From Oceanospirillaceae bacterium (GTDB lineage Bacteria > Pseudomonadota > Gammaproteobacteria > Pseudomonadales > Balneatricaceae), in the NCBI GenBank assembly GCA_013215505.1, contig JABSQZ010000001.1, forward strand, positions 310,001 through 374,000: a stretch of 64,000 nucleotides of DNA, written 5' to 3'. Under the pieces are notes generated by a model. That model was not told where the DNA came from. It did not search any database and saw only the letters and a list, made by a program, of their open reading frames with translations. Of this stretch, positions 26,758-38,261 are shown one piece after another; positions within the stretch are counted from its first letter, which is position 1; each line of letters opens with the position of its first letter. Both the position numbers and the translations under genes were made by a program.

Positions 26758-27051
26758 TTGAATAAGAACGTCAAACATCATTTCGCCACCGCCATTGCCT
26801 TCGCCTTTCTGGTGTTTTGGTACTATCTGCTACAGAGATTTGGCTTTTTTGATTTCACGACTGAACTAATGTCAGAAGAATATGCTGGATCAGGTTTAAT
26901 GCTAGGCATAGGCATTGGCATGACCCCCGCTTTTTTCATTTGGAGTCGCTTTAATCGCTGGGTCGAAAAAAAGCTGCAGATCAAAGGTATATATTACGAA
27001 GACAGTTATTATAAAAGCGCTGATAGTGACAAGAACGACAAGCAGAAATAG
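26758..27051 (+). CDS. Small inner-membrane protein, unknown function
   Basis: Unrecognised protein of about 97 residues with two likely transmembrane segments (about 11-28 and 48-66) and a charged C-terminal tail, which is Tyr-rich then Lys/Asp-rich. TTG at 26758 is preferred because TTAGGAG lies just upstream at 26746-26752; ATG at 26731 in the same frame would place the RBS inside the gene. A strong terminator follows 15 bp after the stop. Confidence 0.6.
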   Translation: MNKNVKHHFATAIAFAFLVFWYYLLQRFGFFDFTTELMSEEYAGSGLMLGIGIGMTPAFFIWSRFNRWVEKKLQIKGIYYEDSYYKSADSDKNDKQK

Positions 27052-27066
27052 TAAAATTCACAATAA

Positions 27067-27086
27067 AAAGCCCCAGATGGGGCTTT
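27067..27086. terminator. Bidirectional rho-independent terminator
   Basis: AAAGCCCC, AGAT loop, GGGGCTTT forms a perfect 8-bp stem between the convergent small membrane protein gene and sthA. A-rich sequence on the left and TTT on the right allow termination in both directions. Confidence 0.88.
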
Positions 27087-27114
27087 ATAATGCACTGAAA
27101 AAACTGTTAATTAT

Positions 27115-28515
27115 TTACAAGTGTTGGATCCTGTTCAGGCCGGCGATCGCCGCCACCCGATAAGCTTCTGCCATAGTCGGGTAGTTAAAAGTAGTATTTA
27201 CAAAATATGCCAGGGTATTAGCCTCGCCCTTTTGCTGCATAATCGCCTGACCGATGTGGATAATCTCTGAAGCTTGGTCACCAAAACAGTGGATACCTAA
27301 AATCGCTAAAGAATCAGGGTCGAACAAGATCTTCAGCATTCCCACTGGCTGACTGGTAATTTGTGCCCTGGCGGTGTCTTTGAAAAACGCCTGCCCCACT
27401 TCGTAGGGAATACAGGCCGAGGTCAACTCTTCTTCGGTTTTACCCAGGGAGCTAATCTCAGGAATTGTATAGATACCGGTGGGCACTTCATCAATATAGC
27501 GAAAGTCTTTATTGCCAATTATATCAGCGGCGGTAGAACGCCCCTGATCAATAGCAGCAGAGGCCAGAGATGGCCAACCTATCACATCCCCAACAGCCGA
27601 GATGCCTTCTACAGGAGTGCGATAGCGATCATCTATTTCCAATTGACCGCGGCTATTCGCTGTCAAGCCAGCATTTTCCAGCGCCAGTTCTGCAGTATTA
27701 CCGGTGCGTCCATTACACCAGAGAAATGCATCGGCGCGAATTTTCTTGCCGGACTTAAGGCACAGTACTACACCTCTGTCATCCCCGGTAACACTGGAGT
27801 AATCTTCGTTGTGACGGATTTTAACGGAGGTGTTGCGCAAGTGATAACTCAGTGCATCAGATATTTCGCCATCGAGGAAAGATAACAACCGACCTCTGGT
27901 ATCAATCAAATCAACTTTAACCCCTAAACCACTAAAGATTGAGGCGTATTCGCAGCCGATAACGCCGGCGCCAAAAATAATGATAGTGCGCGGAGTGTGA
28001 TTGAGCTTTAAAATGGTATCAGAGTTGTAAATCCGCGCGTGCGTGAAGTCAATATCTGGTGGACAGTAAGGGCTAGAACCCGTGGCTATGACGATATTTT
28101 TAGCTCTGATTACCTCGTCGCCTTTCACCGTTCCTTTCACTAACAAAGTGTTGGCATCTTTAAATTCAGCTTTGCCAAAAAACACATCGACTCTGTTACG
28201 CGCATAAAAATTGGTGCGTAACATGACTTGATTGGCCATCACTTTTTCCGCGCGATTCAATACTTTTTGAAAGGAGAACCAACGTGGCTCGCCTATTTCA
28301 CGGAACATAGGGTTAGTGTTAAATTCAACAATTTGCTTTACTGAATGGCGTAGTGCCTTAGAGGGGATAGTGCCCTTGTGGGTACAGTTGCCACCCACGG
28401 CTTGCTGCTCTTCGATAACCGCAACTTTCTTGCCGTGCTTGGCAGCGTTCATTGCCGCCCCTTCGCCAGCAGGCCCCGAACCAATCACTACTACGTCATA
28501 GTCATACTCAGCCAT
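27115..28515 (-). CDS. sthA: Soluble pyridine nucleotide transhydrogenase
   Basis: FAD flavoprotein of 466 residues that transfers hydride between NADPH and NAD+, mainly reoxidising excess NADPH. It has the N-terminal FAD motif [13 protein letters not shown] and [17 protein letters not shown], where the disulphide pair of related reductases is replaced as is typical for SthA. The NAD-binding [13 protein letters not shown] and C-terminal dimerisation domain follow. ATG at 28515 has AAGGGG about 7 bp upstream. It lies downstream of the nqr operon on the same strand but is separated from nqrM by a 160-bp gap with a heptamer array. Confidence 0.95.
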   Translation of the reverse strand: MAEYDYDVVVIGSGPAGEGAAMNAAKHGKKVAVIEEQQAVGGNCTHKGTIPSKALRHSVKQIVEFNTNPMFREIGEPRWFSFQKVLNRAEKVMANQVMLRTNFYARNRVDVFFGKAEFKDANTLLVKGTVKGDEVIRAKNIVIATGSSPYCPPDIDFTHARIYNSDTILKLNHTPRTIIIFGAGVIGCEYASIFSGLGVKVDLIDTRGRLLSFLDGEISDALSYHLRNTSVKIRHNEDYSSVTGDDRGVVLCLKSGKKIRADAFLWCNGRTGNTAELALENAGLTANSRGQLEIDDRYRTPVEGISAVGDVIGWPSLASAAIDQGRSTAADIIGNKDFRYIDEVPTGIYTIPEISSLGKTEEELTSACIPYEVGQAFFKDTARAQITSQPVGMLKILFDPDSLAILGIHCFGDQASEIIHIGQAIMQQKGEANTLAYFVNTTFNYPTMAEAYRVAAIAGLNRIQHL

Positions 28516-28638
28516 CAACAACCCCTTTCATCAGTACTGCATAACACAGCGACCATTATAATTATTGCAACTAGCAAACACTACTGCACTGCTAATCCTT
28601 GAGAACTCCCGTTAAGCACAAGACTTCTAAATTTTGTT

Positions 28639-28687
28639 TCTTACTACTTACTACTTACTACTTATTTTTTATTTCTTACGACTTTTT
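28639..28687 (+). repeat. Heptamer array (ACTTACT type) overlapping the nqrM stop
   Basis: Seven in-phase 7-bp units: TCTTACT, ACTTACT x2, ACTTATT, TTTTATT, TCTTACG and ACTTTTT. The units decay but keep the 7-bp register. The complement of the nqrM stop codon (28676-28678) lies inside the TCTTACG unit, so the last codons of nqrM are made of repeat sequence. Confidence 0.8.
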
Positions 28688-28927
28688 AGTGATTGCTTCA
28701 TAACCCAAATTTACCAGCTTGCTCTCGCGTGCTTCACGGGCAACTCTTTCGTTTTCATCTTCACATACCTGCTTATCGCCGGCACAAATATCACAGGCAG
28801 TGTCCATGCCCAGTGCTGCCATGCCACCACATGACCCGGCTATAGGCTTGCCGCCAAGCAGTACACCCACCGACATAGCAACCACAACTGCCATTAACAC
28901 CACAAATACTGCTATAAATGTTCCCAT
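28676..28927 (-). CDS. nqrM: Na+-NQR maturation protein NqrM
   Basis: Small membrane-anchored protein of 83 residues needed for assembly of the Na+-NQR complex. One N-terminal transmembrane segment (about 3-25) is followed by the family motif GSCGGMAALGMDTACDICAG with four Cys, thought to deliver iron for the NqrD/NqrE centre. Position directly after apbE in the nqr operon is typical. The C-terminus runs into the heptamer array at 28639-28687, so the last residues are probably variable. Confidence 0.93.
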   Translation of the reverse strand: MGTFIAVFVVLMAVVVAMSVGVLLGGKPIAGSCGGMAALGMDTACDICAGDKQVCEDENERVAREARESKLVNLGYEAITKKS

Positions 28928-28961
28928 GATTTCCTCACTTGAGCGCTAAAGGTCGCTATCT

Positions 28962-30020
28962 TTAATTTTCTATACGACTGGCAAAACCAGGCGTCATTTT
29001 TTCTATAAAACCATCGTTACTTTTACTGATAAAAAAGGCATCAATGCCATTATCGCTGGCGTATTGATAAGATTTTTCCACTCCCATCGCCAGAAAAGCG
29101 GTCGCTAGTGCATCTGCAAGAGCACAATTATCCGCCAATACTGTCACAGATGCCAGGTTATGCGTAATAGGCCGACCGGTTTTAGTGTCAATAATATGCG
29201 AGTATCGAATGCCTTTATCTTCAAAGTAATTGCGGTAATCCCCAGAAGTCGCTACTGCAACATCATCGACTCTGACAATACGTTGAATAGTCCGACCAGC
29301 GGTGGGGCTCTCAATGGCAATTCGCCAGGGCTGCTGATTGGGCTTCAAGCCCTTGGTCAGTAATTCACCCCCTACTTCAACTAAATAGGCGCTGTAGCCA
29401 GCACTGCCAAGCAAATTAGCCAATTGATCTACCGCATAGCCCTTGGCGATGGAAGATAAATCCAAGTATAAGTTTGCATGTTTGACAATGGTGTTATCAC
29501 CGAGCAAAGCTAGATGTTGATAACCCACTCTGCTGCGTATCGCAGCGATTTTCTCAGCGCTCGGTGCTTTGGTGATACGCTTATCAGGGCCAAAGCCCCA
29601 AAGATTAATCAATGGCCCGACGGTAATATCGTAAGCGCCATTGGAGTCTCTGCTGATCTGTTGAGCTTTGCTCAAAATATCATAGAGTGCCGTGGACACT
29701 TGTGCTTTAGTACCTGAGGCGCTCTGATTAAACAACGACAGTTCGGAATCACTGATGTAAGTAGACATCGCCTGATTGATATCACGCAGCAACTGGTCGG
29801 CATCGCTTTTAAAAGTAACAGCCTGATCAGCTGCTTCATCGCTATTGGCAACCCACTTAATGTGATAAGTAGTACCCATAGTTCTGCCTTCTATGGCCAC
29901 AACTTTTTCGGTGGCAAAGACAGTGCTAAAAGGCAGAGCTATAAGTACAAAAACGGCCAGCAGATTAACTGCCAGCCGTTGCGAGGCACGCAAAAGCGCA
30001 CCTGATAGAGACTTAACCAT
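28962..30020 (-). CDS. apbE: FAD:protein FMN transferase
   Basis: Periplasm-facing flavin transferase of 352 residues that attaches FMN covalently to Thr in NqrB and NqrC. It has a signal peptide (hydrophobic 17-36, ending TVFA) without a lipobox Cys, the family opening GRTMGTTYHIKW, and DLSSIAKGYAVDQLA in the flavin/metal core. It starts 5 bp after the nqrF stop and precedes nqrM by 34 bp, so it belongs to the nqr transcription unit. Confidence 0.94.
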   Translation of the reverse strand: MVKSLSGALLRASQRLAVNLLAVFVLIALPFSTVFATEKVVAIEGRTMGTTYHIKWVANSDEAADQAVTFKSDADQLLRDINQAMSTYISDSELSLFNQSASGTKAQVSTALYDILSKAQQISRDSNGAYDITVGPLINLWGFGPDKRITKAPSAEKIAAIRSRVGYQHLALLGDNTIVKHANLYLDLSSIAKGYAVDQLANLLGSAGYSAYLVEVGGELLTKGLKPNQQPWRIAIESPTAGRTIQRIVRVDDVAVATSGDYRNYFEDKGIRYSHIIDTKTGRPITHNLASVTVLADNCALADALATAFLAMGVEKSYQYASDNGIDAFFISKSNDGFIEKMTPGFASRIEN

Positions 30021-30025
30021 TGTGT

Positions 30026-31255
30026 TTAACCACCAAAGTCGTCCAATAAGATGTTTTCAGGCTCGACACCTAAATCTTCCAACAGTTTGATAACTGCTGA
30101 GTTCATCATTGGTGGACCACACATATAGAATTCACAATCTTCAGGCGCTTCATGGTCCTTGAGATAGTTTTCAAATAATACGTTGTGGATAAAGCCAGTC
30201 ATCCCGTCCCAGTTATCTTCTGGTTGCGGATCAGAGAGCGCCAAATGCCATTTGAAGTTATCATTTTCGGCCGCTAGCTGATCGTACTCTTCAGAGTAAA
30301 ACGCCTCACGCAGTGAGCGTGCGCCATACCAGAAAGAGATTTTACGGGTAGAGTTCAAACGCTTCAACTGATCGAAGATGTGTGAACGCATCGGCGCCAT
30401 TCCGGCACCACCGCCGACAAAGACCATTTCTGCATCAGTGTCTCTGGCGAAAAATTCGCCGAACGGACCGTATACGTCTATGGTATCACCCGGCTTCAAG
30501 TTGAAGACGAAAGATGACATGATTCCCGGAGGAATCCCCTGACTGCCTGGTGGTGGTGAAGCGATCCGGATATTGAACTTAACAATACCTTTTTCACCAG
30601 GATAGTTGGCCATAGAGTAGGCGCGGATAGTCGTTTCAGTTACCGTTGAGACATTGTCCCAGACGTTGAATTTATCCCAGTCACCGCGGTACTCTTCTTC
30701 GATATCGAACGTTTTATAGTCGACAACGTGCGGAGGACACTCCAACTGCACATAACCACCGGCGCGGAAGTCTACGACTTCGCCATCGGGAATACGCAGT
30801 GTCAGCTCTTTAATAAAAGTGGCGACGTTAGGGTTTGAATCAACCGTACATGTCCACTTCTTAACGCCGAAGATTTCCTCTTCGAGTTCAAGCTCCATGT
30901 CTTCTTTAACGGCAACCTGACAAGCCAGACGCCAGCCCTCTTTTGCCTCACGTAAAGTGAAGTGAGACTCTTCTGTTGGCAGCATAGAGCCACCGCCATC
31001 TAAAACCTGACACTTACACTGGGCACAAGTACCACCGCCACCACAAGCTGAAGGGATGAAAACACCCATTTCAGAGAGGGTCTGTAGTAACTTACCGCCT
31101 GCAGGCACTATTACTTTTTTATCCGGATCGTTGTTGATGTTGATTGTCACATCACCGGAACTTACTAATTTAGAGCGCGCTGCCAGAATAACTGCGACTA
31201 GTGCAAGCACTACTACAGTAAACATGACAACACCGAGAATTATTTCAGCATTCAT
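30026..31255 (-). CDS. nqrF: Na+-NQR subunit F (NADH dehydrogenase, FAD and 2Fe-2S)
   Basis: Electron entry subunit, 409 residues. An N-terminal transmembrane helix (about 5-25) is followed by a 2Fe-2S ferredoxin domain with [13 protein letters not shown] and a fourth Cys in RLACQV. Then comes a ferredoxin-reductase-type FAD domain with [11 protein letters not shown] and an NADH domain with [15 protein letters not shown]. It oxidises NADH on the cytoplasmic side and passes electrons to NqrD/E and NqrC. The gap to nqrE is 32 bp. Confidence 0.97.
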   Translation of the reverse strand: MNAEIILGVVMFTVVVLALVAVILAARSKLVSSGDVTININNDPDKKVIVPAGGKLLQTLSEMGVFIPSACGGGGTCAQCKCQVLDGGGSMLPTEESHFTLREAKEGWRLACQVAVKEDMELELEEEIFGVKKWTCTVDSNPNVATFIKELTLRIPDGEVVDFRAGGYVQLECPPHVVDYKTFDIEEEYRGDWDKFNVWDNVSTVTETTIRAYSMANYPGEKGIVKFNIRIASPPPGSQGIPPGIMSSFVFNLKPGDTIDVYGPFGEFFARDTDAEMVFVGGGAGMAPMRSHIFDQLKRLNSTRKISFWYGARSLREAFYSEEYDQLAAENDNFKWHLALSDPQPEDNWDGMTGFIHNVLFENYLKDHEAPEDCEFYMCGPPMMNSAVIKLLEDLGVEPENILLDDFGG

Positions 31256-31287
31256 GGCTTAGATATTCCTTTGTTAATTATCATGTA

Positions 31288-31896
31288 TTAAAGCTGCACG
31301 CCTGAGAATGACATAAAGCCAAGCGCCATCAATCCCACGGAGATAAAGGTAATACCTAATCCCTGTAGTCCCGCTGGAACATCACTGTATCTCAGTTTCT
31401 CACGAATACCTGCTAAGGTTGCAATCGCCAGTGCCCAACCTAAGCCAGCACCTACACCATAAACCACAGACTCGCCAAAGTTATAGTCGCGTTCAACCAT
31501 AAACAGAGCGGCACCCATGATGGCACAGTTAACGGTAATCAACGGTAAGAAGACCCCCAGGGCGTTGTAAAGCGCCGGGAAAAACTTGTCCAATACCATT
31601 TCCAATATCTGTACGATCGCAGCGATAACACCAATATATGAAATATAACCCAGGAAGCTGAGGTCAACATCAGGATAACCAGCCCAGGCCAGCGCTCCTT
31701 CTTTTAACAACAAGTTGTATAACAAGTTATTGACCGGAGTGGTGATCGCAAGTACCACAATAACCGCGATGCCAAGACCAATAGCCGTCTGTACTTTCTT
31801 GGAGATAGCCAGGAAAGTACACATACCTAAGAAGAACGACAATGCCATGTTTTCAACAAAAACGGCTTTTACAAACAGACTAATATACTGTTCCAT
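31288..31896 (-). CDS. nqrE: Na+-NQR subunit E
   Basis: Six-helix inner-membrane subunit of 202 residues, homologous to NqrD and RnfA, holding half of the buried iron centre between D and E. Family stretches are [18 protein letters not shown], with a conserved Cys, and [20 protein letters not shown]. It starts directly after the nqrD stop (31897) with no gap. Confidence 0.97.
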   Translation of the reverse strand: MEQYISLFVKAVFVENMALSFFLGMCTFLAISKKVQTAIGLGIAVIVVLAITTPVNNLLYNLLLKEGALAWAGYPDVDLSFLGYISYIGVIAAIVQILEMVLDKFFPALYNALGVFLPLITVNCAIMGAALFMVERDYNFGESVVYGVGAGLGWALAIATLAGIREKLRYSDVPAGLQGLGITFISVGLMALGFMSFSGVQL

Positions 31897-32556
31897 TTAG
31901 AAAGCCTCCTTTTGAGAGTTTTTGGCAATCACAAAGTCAGGCGCTTCAACTTGACTGGTATCATAAGTACGCATCAACCAGATCATCAGACCAATAATAA
32001 AGAAGGCACTTGGCGGCAACAGTAATAAACCGTTACTCATGTACCAGCCGTCATTGGTGACTAGCGGCAAAATTTCGATACCGAACAAGCTCCCGGAACC
32101 AAAAAGTTCGCGGATAAAGCCAACAAACAATAATACCGCACCGTATCCCAGACCGTTACCTATACCATCTAAAAACGATGGGATGGGTGCATTCTTCATG
32201 GCAAATGCTTCCGCACGTCCCATAACAATACAGTTAGTGATGATCAGACCAACGAATACCGAAAGCTGCTTAGAAGTATCATAAGCGACCGCTTTAAGCA
32301 CTTGGTCAACCACTATTACCAGTGAGGCAATAATAGTCATCTGACAGATGATTCGAATAGAGCTGGGCATATGATTGCGCATCATAGAGACAAACATACT
32401 GGAAAATGCTGTCACTACCATTACCGCAAGGGTCATTACCACTGCTGTTTTTAAGTTTGATGTTACCGCCAAAGCTGAGCAAACACCCAAGATCTGCAAT
32501 GCAATCGGGTTGTTGGCAAATATTGGCTTAACGATCATATCTCTTGTTTCTGACAT
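31897..32556 (-). CDS. nqrD: Na+-NQR subunit D
   Basis: Membrane subunit of 219 residues, paralogue of NqrE and RnfE. It has the conserved [17 protein letters not shown] and [19 protein letters not shown], each with a Cys of the intramembrane iron site. About six transmembrane helices. It begins 2 bp after the nqrC stop and ends at the nqrE start. Confidence 0.97.
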   Translation of the reverse strand: MSETRDMIVKPIFANNPIALQILGVCSALAVTSNLKTAVVMTLAVMVVTAFSSMFVSMMRNHMPSSIRIICQMTIIASLVIVVDQVLKAVAYDTSKQLSVFVGLIITNCIVMGRAEAFAMKNAPIPSFLDGIGNGLGYGAVLLFVGFIRELFGSGSLFGIEILPLVTNDGWYMSNGLLLLPPSAFFIIGLMIWLMRTYDTSQVEAPDFVIAKNSQKEAF

Positions 32557-32558
32557 GA

Positions 32559-33338
32559 TTAGCTCTCCCCTGCTTTAAGACTGGTCAGGTAAGTAGCATA
32601 GCCATTTTTACCCATCCAAAATTGCACCAGTTTAGTGACACCGTTACTGGTGATAGTCGCACCAGATAAAGCATCTACTTTAAACTCAGAACCTGGAGCA
32701 CCTGGAACGACAGCCACTTTTACCAGACCTAACTTAGGCTCCATAGAGCCCTCTGCATAGACCTTTTTACCCGGCCAAAGTGCTTTCCACTTAGGATTGT
32801 CAACTTCTCCCCCCAACCCGGGTGTTTCACCGTGAGAGTAGAAACCAAAACCTACAACAGTGTTTAAGTCACCCTCCAGAGCCAAAAAGCCGTAGAGTGT
32901 CGACCAGAGACCGTAACCGTGAACCGGTAAGATAACTTTTTTTAGCTGATCATCTTTATTCACCAGGTATACAGGCATTACATCGGCAGTTCTTTTTATA
33001 GAGGCGATGTCTTGCTTGCGGGTAAGCGCAGTGGAAAGCGCAGGATCTTTCGCCGCTCTCTTAGCATCTCTGTAAGTTGCAGGTTTTTCGACATATTTGC
33101 CGGTCTTCAAATCTACATACTTAGTGACAATTTTGTCTGCAAAGAGTTTCTGAATGTCTTGACCTTGATAGTCAATTTGCGCCGCCGCCAGTATATTGCT
33201 CTGACGATCCAGCTCTTTGTTGATCAGTTGCTGTGGCTTTAACAGCACAGCTGCCGCCGATACGATGACCGAGCAGACCACACAGAGCAATACCGTTACG
33301 GTTATCGTTCTGCCGATAGTGTCATTTTTAGCTGCCAT
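32559..33338 (-). CDS. nqrC: Na+-NQR subunit C (covalent FMN)
   Basis: Subunit of about 259 residues with one N-terminal transmembrane helix and a periplasmic domain carrying covalent FMN. The flavinylation motif is DALSGAT with Thr228 as acceptor, target of the ApbE encoded downstream. ATG at 33338 is chosen because GGAGG precedes it and the next residues, [11 protein letters not shown], match NqrC openings; a longer in-frame start at 33398 has no support. The start overlaps the nqrB 3' end by 11 bp. Confidence 0.95.
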   Translation of the reverse strand: MAAKNDTIGRTITVTVLLCVVCSVIVSAAAVLLKPQQLINKELDRQSNILAAAQIDYQGQDIQKLFADKIVTKYVDLKTGKYVEKPATYRDAKRAAKDPALSTALTRKQDIASIKRTADVMPVYLVNKDDQLKKVILPVHGYGLWSTLYGFLALEGDLNTVVGFGFYSHGETPGLGGEVDNPKWKALWPGKKVYAEGSMEPKLGLVKVAVVPGAPGSEFKVDALSGATITSNGVTKLVQFWMGKNGYATYLTSLKAGES

Positions 33339-34536
33339 GACGTAATGCCCTCCGCTTAATGTTTGCCTGAACGACGAAGTTATCGATAAGAGGCGCAAAC
33401 AAGTTACCGAATAGGATCGCCAACATCATTCCCTCTGGGAACGCTGGATTGACAACACGTATCAAGATAACCATCACCCCGATAAGAGCACCGAAATACC
33501 ACTTACCTAAGTCAGTCATAGAGGCGGAGATAGGATCAGTGGCCATATAGAACAAACCAAAGGCGAACCCACCCAAGACAAAATGCCAATAGAAAGGCAT
33601 ACTAAACATAGGGTTAGTTTCAGATCCGATAAGATTAAAGATCAGACTCATGGCAACCATACCGGCAACAACACCTGCGACAATGCGCCAGGCTGCCAAT
33701 TTCATGACCACCAACATACCGCCACCTAGCAAGATAGCTAAGGTAGAGACTTCACCGACAGACCCTGGGATAGTACCAATAAAGGCATCCATGAATGTGA
33801 TGTTCTGAGCGATTATGGCTTCTACACCACCTGCCGCTGCTAATCCTAATGGAGTTGCACCCGTGAAACCATCAACAGCTGTCCAGATAGCATCTCCTGA
33901 CATTTGTGCCGGGTAGGCAAAAAATAGGAAAGCTCGACCAGTCAGTGCCGGATTAAGGAAGTTTTTACCTGTTCCACCAAAGACTTCTTTACCAATGACG
34001 ACCCCAAAGCTGATACCTAAGGCAACTTGCCATAGCGGGATATCCGGTGGCAGCGTTAAGGCAAACAAGATTGAAGTAACAAAGAAGCCTTCGTTAACTT
34101 CATGGCCGCGCTTCATGGCAAACAAGACTTCCCAGAAACCACCGACCACAAAAGTGACCGCATAAATAGGTAGCCAGTAAATGGCACCGTAGATTAAGTT
34201 GTCCCAGATGCTGTTGGCATCAAAGCCTGTCAGTGCACCGGCAAGTGCTCCGCGCCAGCCAGTGCCTTGCGTTAGACCCATCGCATCCATGGCGGTATTC
34301 GCCTGCAGACCCAGGTTATATAAACCAAAGAATACTGCGGGGAAGGTACACATCCACACTAAGATCATCATGCGCTTTAAATCGACACCATCGCGTACGT
34401 GAGCTGCCGTTTTGGTCACATGTCCTGGGGTGTAAAAAATGGTATCAGCCGCTTCATAAAGCGCATACCAGTTCTCGTATTTACCGCCCTTGTGAAAGTG
34501 CGGCTCCATTTTATCAAGAATATTTCTCAAACTCAT
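33328..34536 (-). CDS. nqrB: Na+-NQR subunit B (covalent FMN, Na+ path)
   Basis: Large membrane subunit of 402 residues with about ten helices, forming the Na+ channel and quinone site. The flavinylation motif is DGFTGAT with acceptor Thr228. The N-terminus, with [26 protein letters not shown], matches NqrB of Vibrio closely. It starts 4 bp after the nqrA stop and overlaps nqrC by 11 bp, suggesting coupled translation. Confidence 0.97.
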   Translation of the reverse strand: MSLRNILDKMEPHFHKGGKYENWYALYEAADTIFYTPGHVTKTAAHVRDGVDLKRMMILVWMCTFPAVFFGLYNLGLQANTAMDAMGLTQGTGWRGALAGALTGFDANSIWDNLIYGAIYWLPIYAVTFVVGGFWEVLFAMKRGHEVNEGFFVTSILFALTLPPDIPLWQVALGISFGVVIGKEVFGGTGKNFLNPALTGRAFLFFAYPAQMSGDAIWTAVDGFTGATPLGLAAAGGVEAIIAQNITFMDAFIGTIPGSVGEVSTLAILLGGGMLVVMKLAAWRIVAGVVAGMVAMSLIFNLIGSETNPMFSMPFYWHFVLGGFAFGLFYMATDPISASMTDLGKWYFGALIGVMVILIRVVNPAFPEGMMLAILFGNLFAPLIDNFVVQANIKRRALRHGS

Positions 34537-34540
34537 GGTG

Positions 34541-35881
34541 TTAAGCCTCTCTCTCGATGCGTGTTAAATTATCGCGAAGAATCGGGCCGTATTCGTACTT
34601 ACCTGGACAGGCAAAAGTACAGAGGGCCAAATCTTCTTCATCGAGTTCCAGAACACCTAAATCCATAGCGGTAACAATATCGCCGGTAACAATCGCACGG
34701 AGCAATTGTGTCGGCAGTATGTCCATAGGCATCAATCTTTCAAATTGTCCCACTGGAAGCATGGCACGTTCAGAACCGTTAGTCGTGGTCGAGAAACTGA
34801 ATTTCTTAGCGCTGTTCAAAGCAGAAGTAAATATACTTAGTACAGAGAATTGATTGGCACCAGGTACAGCCCAACCCATAAACTCACGCTTGTCACCCTC
34901 TTCGATAACAGTAATTTGAGTGCTGTAACGACCTAGGTAATCCAATGCACCTTCTACAGTGCGGCCATTCCAGATCGAGCCTGTAATAACACGGTTGCCG
35001 GCTGTTTCAGTCAAACCTTTCAATAAGTCACTGACCTTGGCACCTAATCGAGTGCGCAGCAATGCAGGCTTAGTAACTACCGGGCCGACCACAGCGACGA
35101 TACGCTCAACAGACAACTTACCTTGGGTGAACAATTTACCTATAGCCACAACATCTTGATAGCCAATGGTCCAGACCATGTGGTCACGGGAAACCGGCTC
35201 TAAAAAGTGGATATGAGTCCCCACGTTACCCGCTGGGTGAACGCCGGAAAATTCTTCTACAGTAACCCCGTCTGCTGTGGGGATATTGGCACCGGCTGCT
35301 TTACAAAGGAATACTTTGCCAGCAGTTAACCTTGTCAACAAGGTTAAGCCGTTACTAAAATCGGCTGCATTCTCAGCGAGAATAATGGCCGGATCCGCAG
35401 CCAGCGGGTTAGTATCTATCGCTGTTACAAAAATTGCAGCAGGCGTAGTTCCCGAGGCTGGAATTTTGCTAAAAGGACGGGTGCGCAAGGCGCTCCATAG
35501 TCCCGATAATTGTAGCTGGCTGGCTACTTGCTCTGCAGATAAACTAGCCAGTTCAGCGGTAGAGTGCTTGTCAAACTCTACATATTCTTCCTGCTGATCA
35601 ACGGCTATTACCACTGAGAGCAATGCGCGTCTCTCACCGCGGTTAATTTCAGTTACAGTACCCGCTGCTGGCGCTGTAAAATTAACACCTTCTGTTTTCT
35701 TGTCAGAAAAGATCACTTGACCGAGTTTAACTCGGTCCCCCACCTTGACGGCCATCGTCGGCTTACAGCCAACGTAGTCAGGGCCACTCACGGCGACCGA
35801 ACGCACTGGTGCCGACGCAGAAATACTCTGCGGCACAGTGCCTAAAATCGGCAGATCTAGACCTTTGTTGATCTTGATCAT
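34541..35881 (-). CDS. nqrA: Na+-NQR subunit A
   Basis: First gene of the operon, 446 residues, peripheral cytoplasmic subunit contacting NqrB at the quinone site. It opens [14 protein letters not shown] and keeps [31 protein letters not shown] and the C-terminal [15 protein letters not shown] at 35881 is preferred to the one at 35890 because AGGTGA lies 5 bp upstream and the new N-terminus aligns with known NqrA. The promoter must lie in the 35882-36382 gap. Confidence 0.96.
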   Translation of the reverse strand: MIKINKGLDLPILGTVPQSISASAPVRSVAVSGPDYVGCKPTMAVKVGDRVKLGQVIFSDKKTEGVNFTAPAAGTVTEINRGERRALLSVVIAVDQQEEYVEFDKHSTAELASLSAEQVASQLQLSGLWSALRTRPFSKIPASGTTPAAIFVTAIDTNPLAADPAIILAENAADFSNGLTLLTRLTAGKVFLCKAAGANIPTADGVTVEEFSGVHPAGNVGTHIHFLEPVSRDHMVWTIGYQDVVAIGKLFTQGKLSVERIVAVVGPVVTKPALLRTRLGAKVSDLLKGLTETAGNRVITGSIWNGRTVEGALDYLGRYSTQITVIEEGDKREFMGWAVPGANQFSVLSIFTSALNSAKKFSFSTTTNGSERAMLPVGQFERLMPMDILPTQLLRAIVTGDIVTAMDLGVLELDEEDLALCTFACPGKYEYGPILRDNLTRIEREA

Positions 35882-36382
35882 ACACTTCACCTAATCACGA
35901 TTATAAATTTTCGAGAAATTACTGTTGTCTGCCTCAAATGTATGCAACTCTGAGCGCACTATGTTTATAGTTATTTGACAACAATATTCCCCACCAAAAA
36001 ACTTGCCGATTATACATGAGCTTAGTCGGAGTATCATAGAAGCTTAGTAAGAAACCGGGCAAAAACACAAAAAAAGGCGTCAAATACTTAAAAATTTGTG
36101 CAATTGTGTGGCGAGGCGTTAACCGGCGGCGAGTCGTACTGGTCGCTTTTTCAGCAGTGGATATTTATTAGACAAAGGGAATTGGCAACCGTAACTGGCA
36201 ACACCGGGTAGCGGTCAAGTAGATTAATTAGTCATTCAGGAAGAGTACCCGCTGCCAGAGCGCAACAGCAGGGCTGATAATATAAATATGCGCAAATGCC
36301 AGACAAGTTGCAGCTGATCAATCACTGGCAACTTGTCTGTTTGCAAATGCGCTTGAAAGTGACAGCGCATTCAACTGCGACC
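35882..36382. other. Intergenic region between nqrA and aspS
   Basis: About 500 bp with no gene. A minus-strand TATAAT at 35905-35900 is very close to the nqrA RBS and lacks a good -35, so the nqr promoter is not fixed. A 12-bp perfect hairpin at 36300-36339 lies downstream of aspS. Confidence 0.45.
36300..36339. terminator. Long hairpin downstream of aspS
   Basis: CAGACAAGTTGC at 36300-36311 pairs perfectly with GCAACTTGTCTG at 36328-36339 over a 16-nt loop, 44 bp past the aspS stop. No T-run follows on the minus strand, so it may protect the mRNA 3' end rather than terminate. GCAAATGC occurs as a direct repeat on both flanks. Confidence 0.45.
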
Positions 36383-38152
36383 TTAGACGCTGATTTTCTC
36401 GCGCAATCTGATATTTAGCTCTTTGAGCTGTGCTTTGCTGACTTCACCCGGGGCGTTAGTTAGCGGACAGGCAGCAGTCTGCGTTTTCGGAAAAGCAATG
36501 ACTTCACGGATAGATTCAGTACCTGTCATCAACATGATCAACCGATCCAGACCGAACGCTAAACCGCCGTGCGGTGGCGCACCAAATTTAAGCGCATTCA
36601 ACAGGAAGCCAAACTTCTCTTCGGCTTCTTCATCACTGATACCCAAGCAGCGGAATACTGCTTTTTGCATTTCTGCTTTATGGATACGAATGGATCCACC
36701 GCCTAACTCACAGCCGTTTAAAACCATGTCGTAGGCGATTGAATTTGCCGCTAGCGGGTCAGCTTCCAACTCTTCTGGGGTGCAGTTTGGCGCGGTAAAT
36801 GGATGATGAAGTGCAGTGATACCACCGTCCGAAGTCTTTTCAAACATCGGCCAATCAACAACCCAAAGTGGTGCCCATTCGCAGGTAAGCAGCTCTAAAT
36901 CTACACCCACTTTATTACGCAACGCACCTAGCGCTTCATTGACGATGTTGGTTTTATCAGCACCAAAGAAGACTAAATCACCATTTTTTGCCCCCAGTCG
37001 CGCCATGATCGCCATGGCAACATCTTCACCGAGAAATTTAACGATAGGCGATTGCAGACCTTCTGCGCCTTTTTCCAGCTCGTTGACTTTAATCCAAGCC
37101 AAGCCACGGGCACCGTAAATGCTGACAAATTTAGTGTATTCGTCGATCAGCTTACGGGTTAGCTTCGCGCCACCGGGCACTTTCAATGCAGCAACACGAG
37201 AACCGGCGTCGTTGGCGGGACCGGCAAACACTTTAAATTCAATATTCGCCATCAAGTCGCCGACGTCTACTAATTCCATCGGGTTGCGCAAGTCAGGCTT
37301 GTCAGAACCGAAGCGAGACATCGCCTCAGCATAAGTCATACGTGGGAACTCACCCAAGTCAACCGACAATTTATCCTGGAACAGGCCGCTGATCATTTTC
37401 TCAGTAACAGCCATGATCTCATCTTGGTCCATGAACGACATCTCGATATCGATCTGGGTAAATTCTGGCTGACGATCTGCACGCAAATCTTCATCGCGGA
37501 AACACCTGGCGATCTGGTAGTAGCGATCGAAACCTGAAACCATCAGCAATTGCTTAAACAGCTGCGGAGATTGTGGCAAGGCAAAGAAATTACCCTCGTG
37601 GGTACGCGATGGTACTATATAATCTCGGGCGCCTTCAGGAGTAGCACGGGTCAATATAGGTGTTTCAATGTCGAGGAAACCGTTGTCGTCTAAAAAGTTG
37701 CGAATGGCGGAGCTCACCGCTGCACGAAGACGCAATTTTTGTTGCATTTCGGGACGACGCAAATCCATGAAACGGTTTTTAAGACGCACTTCTTCACTGA
37801 CTTGCTGGTGATCATCTAACTGGAACGGAGGCGTCTCCGACTTATTTAATATAACCAGCTCTTTACCCAGAATTTCAATTTCACCAGTACCCATTTCTGG
37901 ATTAATAGTCCCTTGAGGACGATCACGTACCAGTCCTTTAATCTCAATAACGTATTCGTTACGCACTGAATCAGCGATCGCAAAGCTCTGCTCGCGATCC
38001 GGATCGAAAACAATCTGCACTACGCCTTCGCGGTCACGAACGTCTAAAAATATCACTCCACCGTGGTCTCGGCGACGGTGAACCCAGCCGACCAAAGTTA
38101 CTTCTTCACCCACTTGCGCTTTTCGCAAGTCGCCGCAATAAAGGCTGCGCAT
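36383..38152 (-). CDS. aspS: Aspartyl-tRNA synthetase
   Basis: Class IIb synthetase of 589 residues charging tRNA-Asp. An N-terminal OB-fold anticodon-binding domain (1-105) precedes the class II core with motif 2 at [20 protein letters not shown] and motif 3 near the C-terminus at [14 protein letters not shown], with the bacterial GAD insertion between. Length is typical of bacterial AspRS. It is preceded by the fmdB-like zinc-ribbon gene, a common gammaproteobacterial order. Confidence 0.97.
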   Translation of the reverse strand: MRSLYCGDLRKAQVGEEVTLVGWVHRRRDHGGVIFLDVRDREGVVQIVFDPDREQSFAIADSVRNEYVIEIKGLVRDRPQGTINPEMGTGEIEILGKELVILNKSETPPFQLDDHQQVSEEVRLKNRFMDLRRPEMQQKLRLRAAVSSAIRNFLDDNGFLDIETPILTRATPEGARDYIVPSRTHEGNFFALPQSPQLFKQLLMVSGFDRYYQIARCFRDEDLRADRQPEFTQIDIEMSFMDQDEIMAVTEKMISGLFQDKLSVDLGEFPRMTYAEAMSRFGSDKPDLRNPMELVDVGDLMANIEFKVFAGPANDAGSRVAALKVPGGAKLTRKLIDEYTKFVSIYGARGLAWIKVNELEKGAEGLQSPIVKFLGEDVAMAIMARLGAKNGDLVFFGADKTNIVNEALGALRNKVGVDLELLTCEWAPLWVVDWPMFEKTSDGGITALHHPFTAPNCTPEELEADPLAANSIAYDMVLNGCELGGGSIRIHKAEMQKAVFRCLGISDEEAEEKFGFLLNALKFGAPPHGGLAFGLDRLIMLMTGTESIREVIAFPKTQTAACPLTNAPGEVSKAQLKELNIRLREKISV

Positions 38153-38261
38153 AATTAATTCCTATTGAGTTGATCTTAATTGTTGTCTATCGATGGCATC
38201 TGAAGCTTAAAAATTTGTCGCCAGAACCATCTGAAATATTGGTTGCTAATTGACGCCTGCC

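Noticed and set aside
27361-27885. 174-codon frame antisense to sthA
   Set aside because: Lies wholly opposite a strongly conserved gene; no RBS and no protein family signal.
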